A stretch of 64,000 nt of DNA, taken from Dendrophyllia cribrosa (taxonomy: Eukaryota; Cnidaria; Anthozoa; Scleractinia; Dendrophylliidae). Location: positions 29,640,710-29,704,709 of the forward strand of contig JAJLRJ010000009.1 in assembly GCA_024195265.1 (NCBI GenBank). The letters run 5' to 3'. Positions within the stretch are counted from its first letter, which is position 1, and every line of letters starts with the position of its first letter. Made by a program: the position numbers and the translations under genes. Of the stretch, positions 34,142 through 45,917 are shown in pieces. The notes under the pieces were generated by a model that was given only the letters and a program-made list of their open reading frames with translations, was not told where the DNA came from and ran no database searches.

Positions 34142-34398
34142 AAAGCGGTTTTAATTGAGTGTCGAAAACAATTTTGCAATTGCTTTGGTTTTGCATTGCT
34201 ACGCTTTGTGATTGGCTAAAAAATCTCGCGCTACTTTCTCAACCAATCAGAAGTAAAACCAAAACCAATCGTGACTTGGCTGCACGCGTTTTCCCGCGCT
34301 TGGCGGCAGCTCATGTATTTCCTCCAAGTTCTGATTGCTTCATGGCCAGAGTGATTACTTTGGTTTTGGCTTTACGACACTCAATTTAAAACCACTCT
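34142..34398. repeat. MITE-1 copy (duplicate of 17659-17915)
   Basis: Same insertion in copy 2; right TIR ctcaatttaaaaccactct. Confidence 0.8.
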
Positions 34399-34646
34399 GA
34401 AGTCTCTACTGTTACTGAAAATTGTTTCTCACTTCCAAGGATGGCCAAAATAAAAAAAAACTAATACCAAACACTTGCACAGGAAAGTTCTGCTGAAGAC
34501 ATTTTATATGAATGGTCACATTGAAGAATTTAATCCACAGTCGGAACCGCATGCCACGATTCCATATTTTGCTTTGTGAGTGTAAAGGTTAAATGAAATG
34601 TTTGTGATATCTTTAGAGTGAATCTTTTCTTGTTTCCTTCTGACAG

Positions 34647-34735
34647 GTCACGTGGGAACAGTGTACGGGCTTGCTGTTTTAAGTGCTCCTGGTCAGACGC
34701 GTTTGTTCAGTGCCTCATATGACAGATCACTCCGG
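34647..34735 (+). CDS. TRAF7: Duplicate TRAF7 exon, blade 6 (copy 2)
   Basis: Identical to 18166-18254, with intact acceptor (tctgacAG) and donor (GTAATT). Confidence 0.85.
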
Positions 34736-35478
34736 GTAATTATTGCAGTATATACAGAATTACTATGGGGCGCGCGAATGAAAATACTCGCATCGCAGTT
34801 TTCCGTCCCCACTGTCTGAACGCCTGGAATAGGCTACGCTCCTTCGTGCCGACCCACTGTCTGAACGCCTGGAAGAGGCTTTGCTCATTCGCGCCGTCTC
34901 CACTATCAAAACGCCCGGAAAGAGCTACGCTCCTCAGCGCCGTCGCCTTGAACGCCTGGAAGAGACCACGATCCTTTGCGACTTCGCCGCTATCTGAACA
35001 CCTGGAAGAGGCTACGCTCCTTCGCCCCGCGTCCTCGCTATCTGAACGCCTGGAATAGGCTATTTATAGTGTAGTTGGTTGACAGTCGTTTTCTTAAAGG
35101 AACAGTTGGGTGTGTGGAACGCGCTTCCCGCTCGTTTTCGCGCGTCGTTGCGACAAGACAGACCTTTAGATCGGACTACGAGTACGAGATTGAGTACGAG
35201 TACGACTTTTCAAACCTAGTTCGCATGCTCTAGATAATCATTTATCAGGACAATTTTATACCTCGAGTCTCCATATCTTCTGGTCAGCAACAGGAAGGAG
35301 CGACAGCTCTGGGGACGCGACTGGCTTGAAATTCGCAGTCGTACGCGTACTCAATCTAGTACTCGTATTCAAATCTAAAGTTCACTCATGTTTGCCAAAA
35401 TACTCCAAGAATCGTGAAGTATTTTGATACGTGACACACACGATGAAATGGCGTTTTCGGAGGTTATTTCCAGCGATA

Positions 35479-35760
35479 GAGCGCTTTTCCATTGAGTGTC
35501 GAAAGTAATTTCGCAATTGCTTTGGTTTTGCATTGCTACGCTTCGCGATTGGCTAAAAAATCTCGCGCCACTTTATTAACCAATCAGAAGTAAAACCAAA
35601 ACCAATCGTGACTTGTTCGCACGCGTTTTCCCGCGCTTGGCGCCGGCTACATGTATTTTCTTCGAGTTCTGATTGGTTCATCAGATTGTCTGCGAGTTCT
35701 GTGATTAGTCAGAGTAATTACTTTGCTTTTGGTTTTACGACACTCAATTGAAAACCGCTC
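35479..35760. mobile_element. MITE-1 copy (duplicate of 18998-19279)
   Basis: Same element and TA flanks in copy 2. Confidence 0.85.
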
Positions 35761-36733
35761 TATATGACCGTGTTTGTTTTCTGGCAATCTGAATCCGTTG
35801 TTCATACGAAAGGAAGACATTTCATCATATTTTACACGGCAAAATACGCCAGGATTTTTGGAGTATTTTGACAGCCTTGACCAGGGTCTTCTTCGCCCGA
35901 CCCGCCATTTTGAATTTGAACACAACAGAGATAACCCTGGGGACGAGGTTGGGCTTTACCTTGATTTCTGTTAAAGTGTATATGACAGATATTTTTTTAT
36001 TTTTCTTGATGGAATCTACATGGCGTTCTGATAAGGAAATCGAAAAGAGTTTTTTCGATATCGGTTTTCTTGTCCGTGTTTTAGCCGTCTAAAAACATGA
36101 AATTTCACTTCCGGTTTTGTACCCCACCGGAAGTGAAATTTCATGTTTTTAGACGGCTAAAACACGGACAAGAAAATCGAAAAGAGTTTTTTCGACATCG
36201 ATTTTCTTGTCCGTGTTTTAGCCGTCTAAAAACATGAAATTTCACTTCCGGTGGGGTACAAAACCGCGCAAGAAGAAAGACTGGAAATAGCCCGCTGTGA
36301 CGTCAATACAAGAATGCCGGTGTCGAGGTTTCTCGGTTCCTCGTATTTTTTGGTGCGCTCTGAGGAAGAAACATGGTTCTATTGAGGTGTGTTGTCTATG
36401 GTTGTAGCAACACGCACCAAAAAACGGAGGAACTGAGAAACCGCGACACTGGCATTCTTGTATTGACGTCACAGCGGGCTATTTCCAGTCCTTCTTCTTG
36501 CGCGGTTTTGTAACCCACCGGATGTGAAATTTCACGGTTTTTGACGGCTAAATCACGGACAAGAAAAATCGGTATCGAAAAACTTTTTTCGACTTTCTTA
36601 TCAGAACGCCATGTAGATTCCATCAAGCAAATAAAAAAAATATTTGTCATATACACTTTAACAGTTAATATTCTATGGATAGAAACCACTACCACAGTGG
36701 TTCCTCTGCATCTCAACGTTAGTTCTTTCGTCG

Positions 36734-36853
36734 GTTTGGAATTTGGAGAGCTTCACTTGTGTCCAGACCCTTCTCCGTCACCAAGGGAGCGTGGCCGCCC
36801 TAGCAGTCACAAAGGGGAGGATTTTCTCTGGAGCAGTGGATAGCACAGTCAAG
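36734..36853 (+). pseudogene. TRAF7: Duplicate TRAF7 exon, blade 7, splice acceptor lost
   Basis: The coding sequence is identical to 20252-20371, but the two bases before it are CG (36732-36733) where copy 1 has AG. The downstream donor is intact (GTGAGT). The nearest AG inside the exon is 15 nt in and in frame. The nearest upstream AG (ttag, 11 nt before the exon) would break the frame. Confidence 0.85.
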
Positions 36854-37096
36854 GTGAGTAAAAGCTACCTTTACAACCATCCACCGGTGTCTTGTTAGTG
36901 GGTACTTCTTCTAAGCGGGCAAACCCTATGAACACGCTTTACACGCGCGATGCAAGCACGTGACGTAAGCACGTAAGTGCACACGCGAGGAAGCGCATTT
37001 ATAGTATTGATCCATCAAAGTGTAATTACTGGAGATTAGTAGAAACTGTTGTCAGCCACCATAAGCCACCTATCATAGTTACACCGACTGTTCAGG

Positions 37097-37393
37097 AAAA
37101 TGACTAACTTTAACCGTGAAACTTCAAACTTTTAAGGGGAGTTTCACTCCCAAGAGTGCCAAAGTACAAAATTCAAGAAAAATTCCAAATTTCATTTTGT
37201 AAAATATTGAAAAACAAATAGTACCATGCAAAAGTACAGCAGAAGAGGTTTCATTTGAATGGTCACACCATTGGATTTCGTCCACAGACTTAAAAGTTAC
37301 TACTACGCTACATGTCTCGATAACTGACTCTGGGAGTGAAAGGGTTAATGGTGTATTTCTGTTCCAAGTGAAACTCCCCTTAAAGTTAGTCAT
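37097..37393. repeat. Element present in copy 2, truncated in copy 1
   Basis: Starts aatgactaactttaaccgtg and ends agttagtcatt (inverted). The interior shares ccatgcaaaagtac and tgaatggtcacacc with other dispersed repeats. In copy 1 (20680-20720) only the inverted right end is present. Confidence 0.55.
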
Positions 37394-37754
37394 TTTGGCG
37401 TGTGACGGTTAATTTTCATCTATATTATACTGAGGCTTGACCCCAGTGGCGTTGAAGTCATGATACATTTCCTTAATTTTAAGTTGGCGGTTGAAATTTA
37501 GGCCATTTAGCGCTGAACACGAAAACACTATTTTCCGAGGCAAATCTCTCCTATCTGATCTGTGTGGAATAGAGACCGTGTGGTCATGGGAGCGAGAATG
37601 CAAATAACCTTCACAGCATGGGCGCAAGCTAATATTAGATTGGAAATAATTATCATTGGGCACAGGACTCTGTTCTCTTATATAATGTTCTTTTGCTCCC
37701 AGACTAAATGTCTTACTCCTGAAAGACGATTTCCTATTGTTTTTGGTCATATAG

Positions 37755-37766
37755 GTGTGGCAGTGA
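37755..37766 (+). CDS. TRAF7: Duplicate TRAF7 terminal exon, VWQ-stop (copy 2)
   Basis: Acceptor catatAG followed by GTG TGG CAG TGA, as in copy 1. It could join exon 34735 directly in frame if the acceptor-less exon is skipped. Confidence 0.75.
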   Translation: MWQ

Positions 37767-39127
37767 TGTGACAGTGATGTGTTTGACCTGACACCATGTT
37801 GTGCTTTCCTTGTGCTGCTTGGCTTTGGTTAATGGTATCCTACTGAAACGCTTTCAAAGTGCTGTACTACTAAGGATGAACGCGGACATTGAGTTCTATT
37901 CGTGGGTAACAAAAGGCAGTTTGTAGATGCTTCCACTGCCTACCCGACAACAAGAACAGTAGATCTTTTTAGGTCCGTACCCGTAGCCGAGAATTGGCTG
38001 ATACCGCGGTTAATGAACAGCGTGACTCATCCAGTGGCGACATTGCCACCTGTCAACGTTCGGAGTGGTTCAGAACTCTTTGGAACTCTTCGGAACTCTT
38101 CGGAACTCTTCGACACTTGTACGAGGATTTGTTAAAAGCGGCGCTTATATCTCCTACTGGGTTTTAAGAGAATTGTGGTATCTTGGACAGTTTAAAGCGG
38201 AGAGCCTTCGGACACTTGCATGAGAGTTTACTCACTGGCAACACCTGATTGCTAAGTGACTGCCATCTGTTTAACGATGAAACGATAAAAACGAATTTGA
38301 GAAGCCGTAGAGGTGTTCAGGTGGTCAAAATTGTATAAAAATTGGGAGTCGAAAGGAGCAGAACTCAATTTGTCTCGGGCCGAGGAACGTGGTTTTCACT
38401 GTTATATGGTAATCACTGCATGAACCTTCAGTATAAAACGTCAAATCCCTCCCTCACAACTGCCTTGTAACGCGGTTGGTGCATTTTTCTGTTGTTTCGT
38501 TAAGCTATTCACTGAACTATTTTTTTTTTTAAATAAATTGCCCAAAGGAAGACTTTACTGTGAAAACAGAAACCTTTCTTGTTTGGATAAGCTCTTGTGA
38601 AAGTGGCATGGAAAACTTATGTGCTAAACTTTTGTCTTTGTCTTGGCTGTCCGCAAATTTGTAGGAAAGCCACGATTAAAAATCTTCATTGAACTAGCTA
38701 CATTTCAAGACACGTTAAGTTGGGACAGCTGATGCGACACTCATTCCGATTGACAGTCAGTCTTTCACCCCCCCATTGTTGAATTTTGTGACTATGTGAT
38801 CCAATCTTGAAAACCATCATTGAGAAAGGAGAGAACATCAGATCTGTCCCGACGAATGTGTCAAGACTAGTGCTTCGGTCCGTATTGGGAAGATATTGGT
38901 CGTGTTCATAACCAATATTTTCCCAATACAGAACTGTCGTTACTATTTGATAATTTTCTGGATCTCATCACCTGTCCGCTTCTCAGTGTATTTATAATGT
39001 AAGGAGAAATAAGATATTGATCACTCTTGGGAATTCAAGTTTTAGACACCTGTTCTATTTGCGGATCAGTAGTTCTGAAAGGCAACCTGCGATGAGACTC
39101 TCGTTTACCATCCGCATGTTTTTACAG

Positions 39128-39168
39128 GGGAAAGGGGGGAGGGGGGGGGGGGGGGGGGGGGGGGGGGT
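39128..39168 (+). repeat. Poly-G tract (copy 2)
   Basis: Same site as 22500-22540 with a different G-run structure (ggggggaggggg...). Confidence 0.9.
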
Positions 39169-40658
39169 CATGATCCCAGATAAACCGCAAGAAGAGCTCT
39201 TCCGGAAAGTATTTCATGTTCTCTCGAGAGACCCGAAGGCCTGATCATATTAACTGCAAAAAAAGCCCACCCTTTATTTGGGAATGGATGTTCTTCAGTG
39301 TAATGGATAAAAGTAAACTACCAGGTAGCATTATTTATAGTGACAACTACAATACATCCTAGCCTTGCAGGTCCGAGTTAGAGTGCCAAAATTCAAGATT
39401 AAAGAAAAATCCCAAATTTCGATTCATTTTGTAAAAAAAAAAAAAAAACAGATGGACAGATGGTGCCATGCAAAAGTACTGCCGAAGAGGTAGAAATTGA
39501 CTCTGGGAGTGAAACGGTTAAAGAGTGAAATTTCGAGGACGTGCGCTCGTTGGGACGCACGTCACTAAAATTGTGCTCCACAAATAAGTGTAACCTTACT
39601 TCGATCAAAGAGTTACAGTGCGACAGGAAAACCTTCAAAGCCAATGTGTTTTTGACCAATTAATTTCCAGCTAAAATGCTTCAGTAAGAGATCTCGCATG
39701 ACTCCTGATGTAATAAATTACAGTCACGTTTTTTTTTTCCGGTCGCACTGTTACGACAGTTCTTAGCATGGAGTTGTAGTGGTGAAATTCATTTGTATAT
39801 TGCAAGACTGTTGTACATAAAATAACTATCCACTGAGTTGTTCAATAAAGGGAAGTATTTACCTTTCGTTTCTAATTAGTGAACTTCTAAGAGCCAACTC
39901 GGGAATACAAAACGCTCTAAATAAAAGATTCTGCACGCCTTCGGATCCTCCCTTCTCCTAGGCGTTTTGTTCCAACGTCCCACCCCTGCGTCCAACTCCC
40001 CACCCTGCCCTCCTTCAAAGGCCGTCCCCATGGCAAGGTAGGTGACCGTAACATGTCACGGGCTCAATGTTACAGCCGATCGAGTGAAATTTATACCCAA
40101 ATGCTGCAACTCGTTCAAATCAACCCTTCGCGTATTCACGAGTTAATTTCACTTTAATAACAACGACAACCGAAAAAAAAGATTAAAGCAAATAAGAGAA
40201 ATGAACTAATAAAGGGTGAAAAATTCGAGAAAGGTTAACTGCAGAGTTAGATCTCTGCTATTAGAACGGTTTTCAATTGAGTGTTGAATGTTATTTGACG
40301 GCGCGGGTTTTTAGAAAGAGTGTGAGCCAGCTCCGTTTTGTAATCAATGTACACAAACGACAATTTCTCAAAATCCACTCATTAAAACTTCATGAAATTT
40401 GTCAGAATTTATATTTTTATCGAATTTCAAATAATACGAACTTTCAAAGGAATTCAGTGACACGATCAATTTTAACTGTGCAGGTATTTTCTTGAATATT
40501 TGAAAAACTGTTCTTTGAAATTTGGTCGAGTCAATTTTAAACAATAAGAATTATTAATTGTAAGCTGTGTGCAAGTTCATGAGAAAATCTAATGACTGGA
40601 TTTTACTTAAATCTTATAAAAGTGAAATTTTAGGGTTGTTTTCAATCATCCACGTTGA

Positions 40659-40742
40659 CAACCTCGTACCCAGGGTCTCTGTTCTTCCCGCCTCCTGGAG
40701 CGAGAGGGGGCGGGAAGAAGAGAGACCCTGGGTACGAGGTTG
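40659..40742. mobile_element. 84-bp foldback element (copy 2)
   Basis: Duplicate of 24022-24105, same 9-bp flanks at 40650-40658 and 40743-40751. Confidence 0.85.
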
Positions 40743-40762
40743 CCACGTTGAATGACGCATAC

Positions 40763-41539
40763 CGTATTTCCTCGAATAATAGCCGGGGGCGATTTTTTTT
40801 TTCGCACCAAAAGGGGGCGATTATTCGAGGGAAGGCGAATAATCGAGGGAGGCGATTATTTCAAATATTGCTCACTGGAAGTCGTGCCCTAAATATTTGG
40901 TTTTATTATCCCATTAAATCAAAAAAATAATCGCATAAAATAAACTTGCGTGCAAGAAGGACAAAAGAGAAGAAGCAAAAGCATATGACGACTTTGCGGT
41001 TGGTTTATATAAAGATGGCAAAGACAGCTGTGGTGGCTCTGATGTTCTAGTTGGGCATGTACCTATTGAACTATCTCATTTTGTTTGCACTTTCCTGAAT
41101 GCAGAAGATAGCAATGAAGGCGATGCCGAGGTTATCGGAAAGCGGACTCTAGAAAATGGACTTGTGTTTCCAGCAGTTTATCGGCTTGCGTACAAAGAAC
41201 AAGAACGTTTCCGATGTGCTAAATAAAGAGCTCCAAGGAATAAAGGAAAAAGTGAAATACATGAACATTACAATAGAAAAAACAGTAACAAAACCTGTGC
41301 TTTTGTAACTATTTAGTTGTAAACAATTAAATGAAAGCTTGTTTGTTATCCAAGGTGTCAATTTTCAACTTGACAGGGAGGGGATAAAAGAAAGAGAAGA
41401 TGGCGAGAGAGGTGGGGGGGGGGGGGGGGGGGGGGCGATTATTCGAGGGAGGCGATTATTTTTAATATTTCCGTCGAAGGGGGGCGATTATTCGAGGGAG
41501 GCGATTAATTGAGGGACGGCTATTATTCGAGGAAATACG
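40763..41539. mobile_element. 777-bp TA-flanked MITE with captured coding fragment
   Basis: Perfect terminal inverted repeats ccgtatttcctcgaataata / tattattcgaggaaatacgg, flanked by TA. Subterminal gcgattattcgaggga repeats at both ends. Inside is a gene-like fragment (40939-41308) and a poly-G run (41415-41436). The right breakpoint of the 16.5-kb duplication (41372) is inside it. Confidence 0.85.
40939..41308 (+). pseudogene. Captured ORF in TA-MITE, frameshifted (copy 2)
   Basis: As 24303-24671 but one base longer around tttatcggcttgcg, which shifts the last ~40 codons. Confidence 0.5.
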
Positions 41540-41544
41540 GTACT

Positions 41545-41757
41545 CACAACCTTTCAAAACTGTGTTCGGCCACCTTAACCAATCAGAAGCAAAACCAATC
41601 GGATCACTTGCTCGTACGCGTTTTTCCGCGCTTGGCGCAGGCCACATGTATTTGAGTTCTGATTGGTTAATTGGATTGTCTGTGTCTGTTGTGATTGGTC
41701 AGAGTAATTAATTGTTTTGTTTTTTGTTTTACGACACTCAATCGACAGCCGCTCTAT
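41545..41757. repeat. MITE-1 copy
   Basis: Core gcgtttttccgcgcttggcg and right end cactcaatcgacagccgctc. The left terminus is degraded. Confidence 0.7.
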
Positions 41758-41832
41758 ACTAAATGATTCAAAATGATAATGGTTGTCAATGTTCGGTTTA
41801 GCTGGATTAGAATTATTTCAGCTTACAGCGGT

Positions 41833-42056
41833 TTACACTTGATCTAGTGTCGTTAAACCAAACACCAATCACAGCAGTCCCAGACAATTCCATGAACCAA
41901 TGAGAACTCGAAGCAGATACATGTCGCCACCTAGCTACTTCTGATTGGTCGAGAAAGTGGCGCGGGATATTTAAGCCAATCACAAAGCGTAGCAGTGCAA
42001 AAGCAAAGCAATCACGAAATTACCGCTTTCGATACTCAATTGAAAACTGCTTTATC
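41833..42056. repeat. MITE-1 copy at duplicon boundary
   Basis: ccaatcacagcagtcccaga, aatgagaactcgaagcagat and right end gatactcaattgaaaactgc. Equivalent at 56243-56492. Confidence 0.7.
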
Positions 42057-43277
42057 GCTTTCTTGCTTTACATACTGTTGTTACTGACGTGTAACAAGAA
42101 GTAAGTCGTGAAGCCAGCGGATTGTAATAACTGCAACCGATTTATAAATTACCAACGAAAATTACAGTAAACTTAAGATGATTCCTCAGAAAAAAAAGTT
42201 GAAAAACGATTTCCTTCAAACTTTCCCTGATTTTTCCCTACCGGAAGCATTGTTTTGAAAAATGCAATAAAAACATAGGTCACCATGCTGGCAAAAGAGA
42301 TGTGAAGGACTAACGTTACTCTATTTATCCATGTATAACTGTCTATTACCCGCGTGATTATTTGGTTTGAGTTCACGTTACTTTATGGGATAGTTTGAAG
42401 CGTAGCTAAAATAGAATGCTTGAAAAACTGTAATAGATATAATTCGTCGATCATAAGAAACAATTTGATTTATGATTCACGACAAAGGCACACAGCCTCA
42501 CACGGCACAGACTCAAAACCCCCTTTTAGTTGCCTGCATGATAACAAGGTCACGATTTTATGGCCACTGATGATGGGTATGTAAATGTTTTTAGAGATAA
42601 CTTTTTTTCCTAACTTTACTCAAAGAGGATGCTTTTTAGAGTAATTTTAATCAATAAAAAAGATAGGTCACCATACTCATTAGGAGAAAGCAATCTCGTA
42701 TTCATTCGGCCAACTTATCCTCAAAGAAAACCCTCTTGGTTCGGATAGTGTGCGCGCTTGTGCGCGCGCTAATAACGCAAGGCATTATGCGCAATAGTGA
42801 TGCGCAATGCGATACTAAGGAATCACCTAAAGTTACAAATATTACGAAATACAACAGTCAAGTTATATCTGCCGGCACAGCCGCCACTCATCATTTGAAA
42901 TGTCCACAGAAATCACAGGTTGAAGACAATGTCCAGAACTTGTCCGCGAAATAGAAGAAGGGCCTCTCGCAAAAAGCGAGGCCGGGCGGTTCCCCAGCCG
43001 CTTATTTCAACGAGCCCCCTGAGTTGCCTTCGGCTGTGCCCTTGTTAGGACTGTTATATCGCACGATAGTCAAGAATTCTCCTGACATGTTACATAGCAT
43101 AACAAATACTACTCGTGACTCGAACAATCTAGAAACTACAACTTGATTACATACTGTTAAACGGGAGTTGAAAGGATCTGATATTCCTAACAACATAATT
43201 AACCTTTTCTGAAAAACAACCAGCGAAAGTATGAGTCAGTATGAGCTGAGTAAACACCACTTTATCGGTAACCCATT
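42057..43277 (+). other. Duplicon block left of B1, no gene seen
   Basis: Begins tttatcgctttcttgctttac, shared with 51229 and 56485. A ~250-bp block near 42880-43190 is conserved in the other duplicons (51390-51660, 56640-56920). No convincing ORF. Confidence 0.4.
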
Positions 43278-43679
43278 CTAAAGTCTTATTATAAATGTTC
43301 GGTTAAATGCGGGAATCTTTGTTTCTCGGTTTTTTCTCTTGTCATTCAGCTTCATTCTGTTGAACAAGATTTCGTAGAAATCCAGAGGTTTAAAGATGTC
43401 CAGCTCCAACAGATGCATCTCTTCTTCGGTCAACTTCTTTGCATTTTCAGTTAGAGACTCTTGTCTTTGCTTTATAAAGTAGTTCTTCTCTTCATAGTAG
43501 CTACTACATGATTGAGGTTGATTTCTGCTCCTTCCAGCTGACTTACCATCCACTTCTTTCGCTGCCAGATTTGCTTCTGTTTTCCATTTTTTAGTTAGTC
43601 TCGGCTGCTGGTTTTCTTCTGCAGTTTGAATCACAAGAACGTCTACACCTGCGTTGGAATCCAATAAAAATACCTCCAT
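43278..43679 (-). CDS. Family B small protein, locus B1 (133 aa)
   Basis: ORF from an ATG (rc 43677-43679; product MEVFLLDSNAG...). The N-terminal half has the stretch VDVLVIQTAEEN and a Lys/Ser/Gln-rich linker. The C-terminal half has the core shared with family A: QESLTENAKKLTEEEM, then [20 protein letters not shown], then a basic tail. No signal peptide or transmembrane segment. Uniquely here the frame stays open about 60 codons upstream without a Met, up to a tgattag that could be a splice acceptor, so an upstream exon is possible. In B2-B4 that frame has a TAG. Function unknown. Confidence 0.6.
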   Translation of the reverse strand: MEVFLLDSNAGVDVLVIQTAEENQQPRLTKKWKTEANLAAKEVDGKSAGRSRNQPQSCSSYYEEKNYFIKQRQESLTENAKKLTEEEMHLLELDIFKPLDFYEILFNRMKLNDKRKNRETKIPAFNRTFIIRL

Positions 43680-44021
43680 TTCGTTATTTAATTCCCTACA
43701 CCTCAGCTGGGTCTCGGTAAACGAGAAATGGTACACGGTACATGCAGCCGGATATTTGAAGGCATGGGGTTCAAATAACGTGATTGGTTGGTTGTAAATC
43801 AGTGATTCGGTGATTGCGCAACACCTCCCGATGGAGTTGCGAAAGTGTTTTATTGCTAATCAATGAAGTAATTAATACATACCGAGGGCGAAATTGCCTC
43901 TATACGTCACAATGACGTATACATAATTTCCGATGAGGTAATCAGATAATTACCTCCATTAATTACGATCAATTATGTTAATTAATCAAATAATTCACAA
44001 TGAAAATTTCTTCATCATCAC

Positions 44022-44022
44022 C

Positions 44023-44057
<35 letters not shown>
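44022..44057. repeat. (ATT)n microsatellite
   Basis: About 12 ATT units. Similar shorter runs occur near 45870 and at the start of U units. Confidence 0.95.
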
Positions 44058-44059
44058 GT

Positions 44060-45000
44060 TATATTAGCTATCAGTAAATTCCGTAGAAGGAGGTATTTAG
44101 ATAATTATCTCCATTAATCAGGAGCCTATTACAGCAATATACTATTTGTGGTGCTCGACGTTAATTGCCAATATACGTCACAACGTAGTATGGCGAAAGC
44201 GACTCGAGTTTTGGCATCCCGTTGCTTAGGGCAAATTTTCTTTTCCTTATCCCGCCGTTAATTCCCAATATACGTCATAATAGGATTGCGAAATCCGTTT
44301 ATTACCTAATGATAATTACCTAAATGTCCTAACGGATATCTACTTGATATTGGCGAATCGATAAAGCCAGGCACTTGTCTCCTTTTGTTTTTGCATGTAC
44401 TCGTTGGAACACAACAAAGTAAAGATATGAATGTTTTTACCCTGATTTGCATGGGATTTCGTCTTGTTATTGTTTTACTTTTAAAGAATTAGAATTTTTA
44501 TTTATTTCCTCATGATTATATTTGATCACAGACACACAAAACGGTCGGAAATTGAGCCTATGCGAAAGAGGAAGATTGCTGTCTAGTCGTGCAGGCAAGT
44601 AATCGTGCGTTTAACCTTCGCTCACGCGCGTGATTTGCATTCGCACTCGACTATCGAAAATGGACTGGCAGCAGGCAGTAGCTCGAAAGTTGAATGGTTT
44701 CACCTGTGCGTAGAAGACGTGTACGTTCATGCTACGAACGGCAGACTCGTTGGAAGCCTTCGAAACACTGACCTCCCTTTCGATTGTTTTTATCGGGCTG
44801 CCGCCTATCCTTGAAGAAAAATCTCGAGGGTGGGGGGCTGTTGTACACAAGCTATCTTTTTCGAGACCTCTTGGGAAACCGCGCTTGACCTTGCTGAATA
44901 TTCCACCAAGATCATGAAGATTGATCACGATTAGCCTTGGCAATAATGTTAAAAGACGTTTCCAACGACTTAATTTGGAGGGAGTTTTTAATATAGTATC
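44060..45000. repeat. Duplicon block L1
   Basis: Starts near tagctatcagtaaattcc/gtagaaggaggtatt and includes ttaattgccaatatacgtca (44161), gcgactcgagttttggcatc, accctgatttgcatgggatt, gagcctatgcgaaagaggaa and caagctatcttttt. Other copies: L2 49450-50990, L3 55510-56230, L4 59450-60700. Short ORFs in it are not conserved between copies. Confidence 0.75.
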
Positions 45001-45189
45001 ACGGTAGATTAATTATTGAATAAACCTGGTAGACAATTGAAAAAAAAAACCGATGGAAAATTAGCCGACCCGGTGAAAAAATTAGCCGGCCTGGTAGCGT
45101 TTTTTTCAAAAACCTGGTGAGGATATAGAATTCACCGGGTCTGTTACAGAGGAGTGTTTCCGAACAACAGAGTTAACATTTACTGAACA

Positions 45190-45591
45190 ACAACCAGCGC
45201 TCTTGCTCTTCGGTTAAATGCGGGAATCTTTCTTTCTCTTTTTTTTTCTCTCGTCATTCAGCTTCATTCTGTTGAACAAGATTTCGTAGAAATCCAGAGG
45301 TTTAAAGATGTCCAGCTCCAACAGATGCATCTCTTCTTCGGACAACTTCTTTGCATTTTCAGTTAGAGACTCTTGTCTTTACTTTATAAAGTAGTTCTTC
45401 TCTTCATAGTAGCTACTGCATGATTGAGTTTGATTTCTTCTCCTTCCAGCTGACTTACCATCCACTTCTTTCGCTGCCAGATTTGCTTCTGTTTTCCATT
45501 TTTTAGTCAGTCTCGGCTGGTTTTCTTCTGCAGTTTGAATCACAAGAACGTCTACACCTGCGTTCTTCGACTCCAATGAAAATACCTCCAT
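45190..45591 (-). pseudogene. Family B locus B2, nonsense and frameshift
   Basis: Starts like the others (MEVFSLESKNAGVDVLVIQ) but the Gln codon after the FIK motif is TAA (rc 45379-45381), cutting the frame at 70 codons before the conserved core. Further on, a T-run differs by one base, and the 3' end is replaced through a ~70-bp deletion relative to B3/B4. Non-functional as read. Confidence 0.65.
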
Positions 45592-45917
45592 TTCGTTATT
45601 TAATTCCCTGCACCTCAGCTGTGTCTAGGCAAACGAGAAATGGTACACGGCACATTCATATATTTGAAGGCATGGGGTTCAATTAACGTGATTGGTTGGT
45701 TGTTAATCTTCAGTGATTTGGTGATTGGACGTCACAATGACGTTGTTAAGTTGGTTTTGGTGGCAACCAGAAACTTCATAATTTCCGATGAGGTAATCAG
45801 ATAATTACCTAAATGAATTACGATCGATTATGTTAATGTATCAAATAATTCACAACGAGAAGTTCTTCATATTATTATTATTATTATTATTATTACTAGT
45901 AGTAATCATAGATTATA

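Larger units (their letters stand above)
25599..37766 (+). pseudogene. TRAF7: Partial TRAF7 duplicate (last six exons, no 5' half)
   Basis: Exons 25599-25715, 26834-26953, 27825-27867, 34647-34735, 36734-36853 and 37755-37766 repeat the last six TRAF7 exons (501 nt, 166 residues plus stop). By eye they carry only three substitutions, all in the second exon (Ile to Val and one synonymous change). There is no promoter, RING, zinc finger or blades 1-3. The acceptor of 36734-36853 is CG, so that exon should be skipped or entered at a cryptic AG 15 nt inside. Skipping is in frame (120 nt) and would remove blade 7. It could be a dead fragment, an alternative 3' cassette of TRAF7, or an assembly haplotype copy. 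Confidence 0.8.
24736..41372 (+). repeat. 16.5-kb tandem segmental duplication, copy 2
   Basis: Begins exactly where copy 1 ends, at caacttg|caaaaaaaattg. It ends at 41372, where sequence unique to the right flank (acagggaggg) takes over inside the MITE 40763-41539. Differences from copy 1 include a ~98-bp insertion near 26361, fewer 31-bp and 10-bp repeat units, a rearranged stretch at 37097-37393 and the lost acceptor at 36732. Confidence 0.93.

Noticed and set aside
42736..42954. 72-aa plus-strand ORF
   Set aside because: Not maintained in the paralogous blocks at 51.4 and 56.7 kb.
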